From contig CAWAQA010000007.1 of the NCBI GenBank assembly GCA_963784065.1, positions 62,001 through 126,000 on the forward strand: a DNA stretch of 64,000 nt, in the 5' to 3' direction. Below, one piece after another: positions 30,290 through 38,374 of this stretch (position 1 is the first letter of the stretch; each line of letters opens with the position of its first letter). The DNA comes from CAWAQA01 sp963784065 (GTDB taxonomy: Bacteria > Acidobacteriota > Vicinamibacteria > Vicinamibacterales > UBA2999). Below the pieces are notes generated by a model, which saw only the letters and a program-made list of their open reading frames with translations, had not been told where the DNA came from and did not search any database. A program made the position numbers and the translations under genes.

Positions 30290-31281
30290 TCAGGCGCCCT
30301 CCGGTATCAGGAGCGAGGAGCCGACGGTCTTCCCGCCCTCCAGATCGGCGTGGGCCCTGGCGGCGTCGGCAAGCGGATACCGCGCGCCGATGCGCACGGC
30401 GATCGTCCCCCGCTTCACCATGTCGAACACGGCTGTGGCCGAGGCGACGAGGTCATCGCGCGAGGCGGTGTAGGTGACGAGCGTGGGACGCGTGAAGTAC
30501 AGCGATCCCTGCTTCTGGAGCAGTCCGGCCTCGACCGGCGGCGGAGCCCCGGTGGTCGTGCCGAACGACACGAAGAACCCCCTCGGCGCCAGGCTCTTGA
30601 TCGATGCGTCGAACGTCGCCTTGCCCACCGAATCGTAGACCACCGGCACACCCGCCCCGCCGGTGATCGCCTTCACGCGCTCGACGACGTCCTCGCGCGT
30701 GCGGTCGATGACCTCGGCATAGCCATGCTCGCGGGCGAGGCGGCACTTCTCGGCGCCGCCGGCGACGCCGATCATCGTCGCCCCGAGGTGGCGCCCCCAC
30801 TGTCCGGCAATCAACCCGACGCCGCCGGCCGCCGCGTAGAACAGCACCGGCTGGCCGGACTTCACGGCGTAGCAGCGGTTGAGGAGGTACCGACGGTCAT
30901 CCCCTTCAGCATCACCGCCGCCGCGACCTCGTCGGAAATGCCGTCGGGAATCTTCACCACGCGTGCCGCCGGCACGAGTCGATGGCTGGCGTACGCGCCG
31001 ACCGCGCCGGCGTACGTGATCCGATCGCCTGCCTGCAGATCGGTGACGCCAGGTCCAACGCGCTCGACGACACCGGCCGCCTCCGTGCCGATGCCGCTCG
31101 GCAGCGGCAGCGGATAGAAGCCGGTGCGATGGTAGACGTCCTGGTAGTTGAGGCCGATCGCCGTGTGGCGGACCAGCACCTCGCCAGACGCGGGCTCGGG
31201 CAGCGTCATCGTTTCGAGCTTCAACACATCCGGCCCCCCGGGGGCCGCAAACCGCATCACACGTGCCTCTGTCGCCATCAT
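30290..31281 (-). CDS. Quinone oxidoreductase (zeta-crystallin/QOR type, MDR family), frame broken
   Basis: NADPH-dependent quinone or enone reductase of about 325 residues. N-terminal GroES-like half with FAAPGGPDVLKLE, GLNYQDVYHRTGFYPLPLP and GTEAAGVVERVG; Rossmann half with AAAGGVGLIAGQWGR and the RxG-type AEVIDRTREDV. No Zn-binding Cys/His cluster, as expected for QOR. The frame slips near 30880 (MLKGMTV then RYLLNRCYAVKSGQPV). The start ATG 31281 overlaps the tctA stop, so it belongs to the transporter operon. Confidence 0.88.
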
Positions 31282-32769
31282 CCGACCTCGCCTTCGGGCC
31301 GACGCCGCAGCGACGACCAGATTTGCCAACCCACCACGAAGAGCGTCAGCGCCAGGAAGAACGCCGCCACCGGGCTCTCCACGAAGATGCGATGGTCCCC
31401 GTCGCTCAGAATCAGCGCCGTGCGGTACTGCTGCTCGAGCGTCCGGCCGAGCACCAGGCCGAGCAGCACCGGTGCGAGCGGGATGCGCACGCGCACCAGC
31501 GCGTACCCGAGCAGGCCCACGACCGCCATCAGGTACACGTCGAAGATGGCGTTCCGCAGCGCATACGACCCGATCCCGCAGAGCACGAGGATGCACACGC
31601 CGAGCAGGTGCCGCGGCACGCGGAGCACGCGCACGAAGATGCGGATCCCTGCAACCTGCACGAGCAGGATGACCACCCAGGACACCACGATCGTCACGTA
31701 CATCGCGTAGATGATGTCGAGGCTGGTCTGAAACAGCAGCGGGCCAGGCTGCAGGCCGTGCACGAGCAGCCCGCCGAGGATGATCGCGGTGGCCGCATCC
31801 GCAGGGATGCCGAGGCTCAGGAGCGGAATCAGCGCGCCGCCCATGACGGCATTGTTCGCCGCCTCCGGCGCGACGACTCCCCCGAGCTCCCCTTTGCCGT
31901 AGTTCTCGGGTGTACGGCTGAACCGGCGCGCGTGATCGTACGCCAGGAACGCGGCAACCGGACCGCCGAGGCCCGGGATGGCGCCGACGACCGTGCCGAT
32001 CATGGAACTGCGCACCATGAGCCACCCAGTACGGCAGCAGCGGTCGCACCGGCAGAATGCCGCGCACCTGCTCTGTGATCACGTTCCCTCCCGACGCGAT
32101 GTCCGCGGGGGTGCCGTGGTCGATGAACGTCTTGATGACCTGCGGCACGGCGAAGAGCGCAATCATCGCGACGAGCACGTTGATGCCCTGCTGCAGCTGT
32201 ATCGTGCCGAACGTGAGACGCCCGACGCCGTCCAGCTCGTCGAGGCCGATGGTCATCATCATCAGCCCGAGCACGCCCGCGACGAGCCCGCGCAGCATCG
32301 ATCGCTCCGCCAGGCCGCAGATCGTCGAGAGCCCGAAGAGCACGAGGGCGAAGATCTCGGCCGGGCCGAATCTGATCGCCACCGCGGCCACCTGCTCGAT
32401 CAGCAGCATCATGACGATCAGGCTGAAGAGGCCGCCGAACGCCGAGGCGACGACCGAGGCGCCGAGCGCCAGGCTGGCCTGGCCCTTCCGGGCCATCTGG
32501 TAGCCGTCGAAGACGGTCGCCGCGGCCGACGGGTTGCCCGGAATGCCGAGCAGAATGGACGCGACCGCGCCGCCCGTCATGCCGCCGGAGTAGATGCCGA
32601 GCAGCATGCCGATCGCGGGCACGGTATCGAGGCCGAAGGTGAACGGCATCATCAGCGCCAGCGCCGTCGAGAAGGTGAGCCCGGGGATGGCGGAGAACAC
32701 CAGGCCGACGATGGCCCCGGTGGCGGTGGCCGCGATGGCCTCCGGCGTCAGCGCAGCCAGAGGACCCAT
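31278..32769 (-). CDS. tctA: Tripartite tricarboxylate transporter large membrane subunit TctA (frame broken)
   Basis: About 497 residues, ten or more transmembrane segments. TctA hallmarks are IPGLTFSTALALMMPFTF, GIYSGGMTGGAVASILLGIPGNPSAAATVFDG and the second repeat GAIPGLGGPVAAFLAYDHARRFS. It carries substrate across the inner membrane by ion coupling with TctB, after delivery by TctC. The frame slips near 32030. Its first 22 nt overlap tctB. Confidence 0.9.
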
Positions 32770-33227
32770 GAACCGCGCGGCAGCGGCGTGCCCAGGAGCG
32801 CGTCGAAGATCGCCCAGCAGCCGACGGTAAACCCGATCGCCAGGGCCGCGATGCGCGTGGCACTCCGCACGCGCACCAGACCCCACATCGTGAGCGAGAT
32901 CGCGACGGGTGTCGCGATCAGGAAGCCCACCCGTTCGAGCAGGAAGGCGTAGAGCACCAGCACCCCGATTGTGCCGGCGACGATCACCAGCTCGCGGCGT
33001 GTGACCGGCGCAACCGGTTCGCCGGCGGGGCCCGGATTCAGCGCCAGCGCGACCCCGAGACCGGCGAGCACGACCCCGAGCAGCACCGGAAAGGCGCGCG
33101 GACCTGTTTCCCCGGCCCCGCGGGCGCCGGGAATGAACGTGAACGCGAGCCACAGCCAGACCAGCGCCACGAGCAGGAGGATGAGCCCCAGGATGCGGTC
33201 GAGGCGCATCGGGCTACCGGTTGTCAC
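32748..33227 (-). CDS. tctB: Tripartite tricarboxylate transporter small membrane subunit TctB
   Basis: 159 residues with four hydrophobic segments in the usual TctB arrangement: RILGLILLLVALVWLWLAF, an ARGAGETGPRAFPVLLGVVLAGLG segment, then two pairs near LVIVAGTIGVLVLYAF and IAALAIGFTVGCWAIF. GTG 33227 and ATG 33209 are both possible starts; the latter gives the more typical MRLDRILG beginning. Overlaps tctA. Confidence 0.88.
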   Translation of the reverse strand: MTTGSPMRLDRILGLILLLVALVWLWLAFTFIPGARGAGETGPRAFPVLLGVVLAGLGVALALNPGPAGEPVAPVTRRELVIVAGTIGVLVLYAFLLERVGFLIATPVAISLTMWGLVRVRSATRIAALAIGFTVGCWAIFDALLGTPLPRGSWVLWLR

Positions 33228-33261
33228 GTGGGTTGATGATCACCGACACAGGAATTCCGGG

Positions 33262-34269
33262 CTAGTGTCCGGGCTCACTCAGCCCGAGCTGTTTCATCAG
33301 CCCGGCGATCGCCATGTCGTCGTCGGCCACGAGGGTGCCGAACTCGGCGGCGGGCAGGAACCCCGGCTCGAATCCGAGGCTGGCGCTGAGCTCCTTGAAC
33401 CGAGGGCCGTTGACCACGTCTCGTACCGCGCCTTCGAGCTTCGCGATCACCTCTTTCGGGGTTCCCTTGGGGGCCGCGAGTCCGCGCCACATCACCAGAT
33501 CGACATCATAGCCCTGCTCTTTCGCGGTCGGCACGTCGGGCATCACCGGGATGCGCTCGGCGCTCGTCACCGCGATCACGCGTAACTCGTTCGCATCGGC
33601 TTGTGCCTTGAACTGCGACGGCCACTGCAGCGCCGCGTCCACGCGTCCTCCGAGGAGCTCCGCGGGCGCCGTGCCCTGGCCGTACGGCACGTAGGTGACC
33701 TCGACCCCCAGCTTGTCGAAGAGCGCCACCGAGACGAGGTGCACGAACGAGCCCCTGCCCGAGATGCCCACGCGCATCCGCTTCGACTTGGCCGCGGCGG
33801 CGAAGTCCGCGAGCGTGGCCCAGCCGGAATCGGTGCGTACCGCCAGCGCCGGCACCTCCATGCCGACGCGCGCCACCGGCTCGAACTCGCGGAAGTCGAA
33901 GTCGATGTTGCCGCCGTGAAAGACCGTGCTGATCGAGTTGGAGTTCCAGACGATGTTGTAGCCGTCCGGCGGTGTGGACCTGACGTGGGAGTAGCCCACG
34001 GCGCCGCCGGCCCCGGTGCGGCTCACGGCGGCCACCGGGACGCCGAGCTCTGCGGACATGGCTTCGGCAAGAATCTGCGCAATCGTGGCGCTCGATCCCC
34101 CGAAGAGCACGGTCATCTCGATCGGCTGCGCCGGGTACGGCTGCTCGACCTTGGGCCCGCACGCCACGAGCGCGGACACCGCGCCAAGCATCGCCACACG
34201 AGCCGCCGCGCGCGCGATCTTCCGGCTGAAGCCGGAAGCCACAGGTTCCATGACAGTCCTGGTCACCAT
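33262..34269 (-). CDS. tctC: TctC/Bug-family solute-binding lipoprotein
   Basis: 335 residues. Lipoprotein signal with lipobox LVAC around residues 34-37, then the Bug fold: YPAQPIEMTVLFGGSSATIAQILAE, RTGAGGAVGYSHV, TLADFAAAAKSKRMRVG, PVMPDVPTAKEQGYDVD. It captures a carboxylate for TctAB. Unusual: the first 15 residues (MEPVASGFSRK) are encoded by a family B palindrome at 34217-34240. A later start (for example ATG 34191) would leave too short an n-region, so the repeat is probably really translated. Confidence 0.9.
   Translation of the reverse strand: MVTRTVMEPVASGFSRKIARAAARVAMLGAVSALVACGPKVEQPYPAQPIEMTVLFGGSSATIAQILAEAMSAELGVPVAAVSRTGAGGAVGYSHVRSTPPDGYNIVWNSNSISTVFHGGNIDFDFREFEPVARVGMEVPALAVRTDSGWATLADFAAAAKSKRMRVGISGRGSFVHLVSVALFDKLGVEVTYVPYGQGTAPAELLGGRVDAALQWPSQFKAQADANELRVIAVTSAERIPVMPDVPTAKEQGYDVDLVMWRGLAAPKGTPKEVIAKLEGAVRDVVNGPRFKELSASLGFEPGFLPAAEFGTLVADDDMAIAGLMKQLGLSEPGH
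34217..34240 (-). repeat. Family B palindrome inside the tctC signal-peptide coding region
   Basis: CTTCCGGCTGAAGCCGGAAG followed by CCAC, identical in core to the tandem array at 48.7 kb. On the minus strand it encodes VASGFSRK. Confidence 0.8.
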
Positions 34270-34273
34270 GGCC

Positions 34274-35287
34274 TCAGCATGCCACCGCCGCGAGCACCTC
34301 GGCGACCTCGACCCGGCGTCCCTCGCGCGCCGACTGGATCCCCGCGAGGATGACGGCGAGCGACGCGGTGCCCCTCTCGCCGTTCATCTCGGGTTCACCC
34401 TGTCCGCGCACGGCGGCGGCGAACTCGTCGAGCTCCGCCAGGATGGGATCGCTGGCCGGGCAGGCCACCGGCTTCGAGACCTTCGTCCCGCGCTCGAGAA
34501 AGCGAAGGCCCTGGTGGAGGTCGTAATACGCGGTCGCCTGCTTGCCGTAGACATTGAGCAGATAATACTCGGACGCGGACGCGTAGCTGGCGTTCAGCGT
34601 CGAAAGCGCGCCGCTCTCGTGCTCGAGCATCAGGCTGGCGACATCGGGGTTGTCCCCGGGCAGGACGAGCTGCGCCAGCCTGCCGCTGACCGCCGTGATC
34701 GGGCCCATCAGGTACTCGAGCACGTCAGTGTAGTGGATGCCGATCTGCAGCATCACGCCTCCCGGCATGCCCGCGGCGGTATAGCGCCAGGACGTCAGGT
34801 CGATTTGCCCCAGGCGGTCGCGGCTGATGTTGGCCTCGGCGTTCACGAGCGTCCCGAACATTCCGCCGTCGATCTGCGCGCGGATCCAGCGGAAGTGGCT
34901 CTCGCGGCGCCGCTGATAGCCGAGCGCCAGCACCACGCCCGCCGCCCGGCAGGCGTCGGTCAGCGCGCGGGCATCGGCGACGGTATTGGCGATTGGCTTG
35001 TCGAGGAAGACGTGCTTGCCGGCGCGTGCCGCGGCTCGCGTCGTCTCGAGGTGGGCGTCGTTCGGGGTGGTGTTGATCACCGCCTCGACGTCCGGATCCT
35101 CGAGCATCGCCTCGTAGGCCGGCGCGGGCCGGCAGCCGTACTTCGCCGCGAACGCCTCGCGCTTCCCTTCGGAGCGCGAGTAGCAGGCGACGATCCGGAG
35201 GGCGCTCGACCGCCCGATCGCATCGGCCAGCACGTCGGACCACCATCCCATGCCGAGGCAGCCAACCCTCACCGGCTCAAATGCCAT
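34274..35287 (-). CDS. Gfo/Idh/MocA family oxidoreductase
   Basis: 337 residues, unbroken. Rossmann start RVGCLGMGWWSDVLADAI, the DKPIANT version of the usual EKP motif at about residue 98, and YTDVLEYLMGPI in the C-terminal domain. NAD(P)-dependent redox of a sugar or cyclitol-like hydroxyl. Ends 4 nt before the tctC start; the GlcG-like gene ends 6 nt upstream. The tight packing argues for one operon and perhaps action on an imported hydroxy-acid. Confidence 0.88.
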   Translation of the reverse strand: MAFEPVRVGCLGMGWWSDVLADAIGRSSALRIVACYSRSEGKREAFAAKYGCRPAPAYEAMLEDPDVEAVINTTPNDAHLETTRAAARAGKHVFLDKPIANTVADARALTDACRAAGVVLALGYQRRRESHFRWIRAQIDGGMFGTLVNAEANISRDRLGQIDLTSWRYTAAGMPGGVMLQIGIHYTDVLEYLMGPITAVSGRLAQLVLPGDNPDVASLMLEHESGALSTLNASYASASEYYLLNVYGKQATAYYDLHQGLRFLERGTKVSKPVACPASDPILAELDEFAAAVRGQGEPEMNGERGTASLAVILAGIQSAREGRRVEVAEVLAAVAC

Positions 35288-35293
35288 GCGTGA

Positions 35294-35743
35294 TTACTTG
35301 TCGATTTGAAAGCTGGCGCCGATGGCGTCGACCGCGGCGCGCGCCACGCGGTCGTCGAACTCCCAGTTCCCGCCCGATACGCCGATGCCGCCGATGCACT
35401 CGCCGTCCACGATGATCGGGTAGCCGCCTTCCATGGCGGTCCAGCGCTCGGGGCCGGCGGCGAGCGCGAGCCCGATGGCGTGGACAGTGTCGAGCGGCTG
35501 CGCCTGCGCCCCCTTGGCCGTCGTCGGCCGCTTGTTCGACGCGGCGCAGACGGCCTTGGTGGTGGAGGAATGCACCGTGTGGAAGCGCCCGCCGTCCATG
35601 CGCTCCAGCATGAGCAGGTGTCCGCCGGCATCGGCAATCGCCACGGCGATCGGAATGCGCTCCGCTTCCGCGATCCCGACCGCCGTCGCCATCATCTTCC
35701 TGGCGCCGGCGAGCGTCAGCCGCTTGGCATCGGCTACATACAT
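35294..35743 (-). CDS. GlcG/HbpS family haem-degrading/corrinoid-binding-like protein
   Basis: 149 residues, single domain: LTLAGARKMMATAVGIAEAERI, VAIADAGGHLLMLERMDG, CAASNKRPT, GGYPIIVDGECIGGIGVSGG. The family (DUF336) includes haem-binding HbpS and GlcG, PduO C-terminal and small aldolase-associated proteins. Frequent beside carboxylate-utilisation genes. Role here unknown. Confidence 0.88.
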   Translation of the reverse strand: MYVADAKRLTLAGARKMMATAVGIAEAERIPIAVAIADAGGHLLMLERMDGGRFHTVHSSTTKAVCAASNKRPTTAKGAQAQPLDTVHAIGLALAAGPERWTAMEGGYPIIVDGECIGGIGVSGGNWEFDDRVARAAVDAIGASFQIDK

Positions 35744-35750
35744 GTGCGGG

Positions 35751-35756
35751 ATCGTA
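35751..35756 (-). promoter_or_regulatory. -10 element TACGAT, probable leaderless promoter
   Basis: TACGAT on the minus strand, 7 nt before ATG 35743, without Shine-Dalgarno sequence. Implies that the GlcG-Gfo-TctCBA-QOR block has its own promoter, separate from the upstream CoA ligase. Confidence 0.45.
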
Positions 35757-35807
35757 GGGAACGGACCCGTTCCGCGTCAACCCATTTGCGATCCGCGATT
35801 TGCGATC

Positions 35808-35890
35808 GGGCCGGCTGAAGCCGGCCCCTGACGCCAAGCCGACTGAACGTCACATGCCGATCGTTGGCGCCGGCTTGAAGCCGGCCCGAG
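35808..35890. repeat. Two family A palindromes
   Basis: GGGCCGGCTGAAGCCGGCCC at 35808-35827 and a variant GCCGGCTTGAAGCCGGCCC at about 35870-35888, in the gap between the CoA ligase and the GlcG-like gene. Confidence 0.75.
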
Positions 35891-35929
35891 CACGGCTTCA
35901 TCGCCAGTCGCCAAGTCGCAGATCGCAAA

Positions 35930-37455
35930 TTACAAATGGCTCGATGCCTGCTTTGCCAGCGCGCCTCGATCGACCTTGCCGAGATGTGTCCGCGGCAGCG
36001 CGTCCACGAAGATCACCTGGCGCGGGTACTTGTAGCGCTCGAGCCTCGATTGCGCATACGCCTGGAGTTCTTTGCCAAGCGTCGGGGAAGGCGACGTTGT
36101 CACGACAAAGGCGTACGGCTTCGTCAGGCCGTCCACGTTCTTCACGCCGACGACGGCGACTTCGAGGACCGCGGGGTGGGTGAGGAGGCAGTTCTCGAGC
36201 TCGCCGGGCGCCACCCATTTGCCGCTCACCTTCAGCATGTCGTCGGAACGCCCGCAGTAGGTGAACGTCTCGTCGGGGTTGCGGCGCAGCATGTCGCCGG
36301 ACACGTACCACTCGCCGCGGAATGCGTGCGCGGTGTCGTCCATCTGCTGCCAGTAGCCGATGGCGCGCGACTCGCCCCTGACCCAGAGGGCGCCGACCTC
36401 CCCGCCGCCGACTTCGTGGCCGTCGGCGTCGCACAGCTTCACCTCGAAGCCCGGCACCACGCGGCCCAGCGTGCCCGGCACGACGCCGCCAGGGTGGTTG
36501 GAGATGAAGATATGCCACATCTCGGCGGTGCCGAGGCCGTCGAGCAACTCCACGCCGAACGTGCGCATCCAGCGATCGTGGAGCTCGGCGGGCAGCGCCT
36601 CGCCGGCGGAGGTTGCGAGCCGGAGGCTCGAGACGTCCTGCGACGATGCGTCCGGATGCGAGACCATCTGCTGGACCATCGTCGGCACGTTGATGAGGAT
36701 CGTCGGCCGGTGGCGGGCGATTTCGGCGAACAGCGTCGCAGGGGTGCATCGCTCCGGGAACAGGACCGACGACGCGCCGACGGAAAACGGAAAGAAGATG
36801 TTCGCGCCGGTGGCGTACCCGAAGAACAGCTTCGGCACCGAGATCGTCACGTCGTCGGGAGAGACGCCGAGCACGCCGTGTCCATAGAGCGCCGTCGTGT
36901 TGGCGAAAGAGCGATGCGTCTGCACGACGCCCTTCGGCCGGCCGGTCGTCCCGCCGCTGAACAGCCAGATCGCGGCGTCGTCGCGATGCGAGTCGAACGG
37001 CGCACGCTCGCCCGGCTGGGCGTCGCGCCTGGTCGAAAAGCCGCCGTCATCGGCGGCGTACAGCCGCGGCGCGCGCGGCACGGCGGCGGCGGCGCGCGTG
37101 AAGAGGTCGAGCCGGTCGGCGGGGACGAATGCCGCCGTGGCGCGCGTGTACTCGAGGAAGTATTGAATCAGCTCGGAGGCGCATCCGGGTTGACCATGAC
37201 GACCACCGCGCCGTGCCGCAGGATGCCGAACAGCGCCGCGACGAAATCAGGCCCGTCCGGGAGCGCCACGATCACGCGTTCCTCCGGCCGGATATCGTCG
37301 GCGGCGAGGAGGTGCGCGTACTGCGCAGACAGCCGCGCCATCTCCGCATAGGTGAGGGTGCGGTCCCTGGTTCGAATGGCGGGACGGCCGCCACGGCCCT
37401 CGGCAATCCGCGCGTCCAGCAGGTGCGCCGTAAGGTTGAGCCGCGTCGGGATCAC
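35930..37455 (-). CDS. Benzoate-CoA ligase family acyl-CoA synthetase (frame broken)
   Basis: About 508 residues. ATP-dependent activation of an aromatic acid. The AMP motif is LFSGGTTGRPKGVVQTH, followed by FANTTALYGHGVLGVSPDD and KLFFGYATGANIFFPFS, which mark the benzoate/4-hydroxybenzoate-CoA ligase branch; then DGLGTAEMWHIFISN, YVSGDMLRRNPD, GRSDDMLKVSGKWVAP and the C-terminal PRTHLGKVDR. A slip near 37188 separates the N-terminal 90 residues (NPD then ASELIQYFLEYTRATAAFV). GTG start. The neighbouring TctABC may import the acid. Confidence 0.88.
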
Positions 37456-37464
37456 AGGGCGACG

Positions 37465-37470
37465 ATTGTA
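37465..37470 (-). promoter_or_regulatory. -10 element TACAAT, probable leaderless promoter
   Basis: TACAAT on the minus strand ends 9 nt before GTG 37455; no ribosome site between. Confidence 0.5.
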
Positions 37471-37484
37471 GTCTCCCGCGACGT

Positions 37485-37563
37485 GGGCCGGCTGAAGCCG
37501 GCCCCTTCGTCCAGCCAGTACGCGGGGCCGGCTTCAGCCGGCCTGACGGCTGTCAGCCGGCCC
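37485..37563. repeat. Family A palindromes in a divergent gap
   Basis: GGGCCGGCTGAAGCCGGCCC at 37485-37504, GGGGCCGGCTTCAGCCGGCC at 37524-37543 in opposite order, and a partial GGCTGTCAGCCGGCCC (about 37548-37563). They lie just upstream of two divergent genes. Confidence 0.75.
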
Positions 37564-37564
37564 G

Positions 37565-38374
37565 ATGGTTGGACTACACTCGACTGACACGCCCTTGGCA
37601 GTCCACACTCTCGCGTCGCTGACGTGGCAGGCCGTGCGCGATCTTCCGGCAGACCGCACCGTCGCCGTGTTGCCGACCGGCGCAATCGAGGCGCATGGTC
37701 CGCACCTGCCGCTCGGCACCGATATCATCATCGCTGACGCGATGGCGCGCGCCGGCGCAGCGCGTCTGTCGGCACACGGACTCCACGTGCTGCTGCTCCC
37801 GGCGCTGGCGCTGTCGCCGACGCCGTTCGCGTCGGAGTTCGCCGGGACGCTGCACACGCCGTCGGAGGCGACCACCATGCAGGTCGCCGGCGCCGTGCGC
37901 AGCCTCGCGGCGCACGGCATCCGCATGACCGCCATCGCCAACGCGCACCACGATCCGGCGCACGTCCAGGCGCTGCGCACCGCGGTCAGCCAGATTGCCG
38001 CGCGCGGCTTCGGCACGCTCGTCTTTCCCGACCTGACGCGGCGCCGCTGGGCCGATTTCCTGACCGCCGAGTTCAAGAGCGGCGCCTGCCACGCCGGCCG
38101 CTACGAGGGATCGGTCGTGCTCGCCGAACGCCCCGACCTGGTACGGCAGGACGTGATGGCCGCGCTCCCTCCCAATCCACGTTCGATTATCGAGGCCATG
38201 CACAGGGGTAACGTGACGTTCACCCAGGCCGGCGGTCCGGACGCGTACTTCGGGTTTCCCGCGGAGGCGACTGCCGAGGAGGGCCGGCAGATCATCGAGA
38301 CGCTCGGGATGATCCTCGACAAGGCCGTGATGGAGGCTCTTTCGCCCACTCCAGGAAGCGTGCAACACGGATGA
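37565..38374 (+). CDS. Creatininase-family amidohydrolase
   Basis: 269 residues from ATG 37565. A TACACT hexamer at 37575-37580 would place transcription start inside that frame, so TTG 37595 (AVHTLASLTW) is a real alternative and matches the family's usual beginning. Metal-site segments: PTGAIEAHGPHLPLGTD, ANAHHDPAH and GACHAGRYEGSVVLA. Members hydrolyse creatinine, formamido-pyrimidines (ArfB) or mycofactocin precursor peptides (MftE); no mft genes are seen, so the substrate is open. The stop overlaps the ABC gene start (ATGA). Confidence 0.85.
   Translation: MVGLHSTDTPLAVHTLASLTWQAVRDLPADRTVAVLPTGAIEAHGPHLPLGTDIIIADAMARAGAARLSAHGLHVLLLPALALSPTPFASEFAGTLHTPSEATTMQVAGAVRSLAAHGIRMTAIANAHHDPAHVQALRTAVSQIAARGFGTLVFPDLTRRRWADFLTAEFKSGACHAGRYEGSVVLAERPDLVRQDVMAALPPNPRSIIEAMHRGNVTFTQAGGPDAYFGFPAEATAEEGRQIIETLGMILDKAVMEALSPTPGSVQHG

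Noticed and set aside
37565..38374. Mycofactocin MftE
   Set aside because: Creatininase fold is clear but no mycofactocin genes are nearby.
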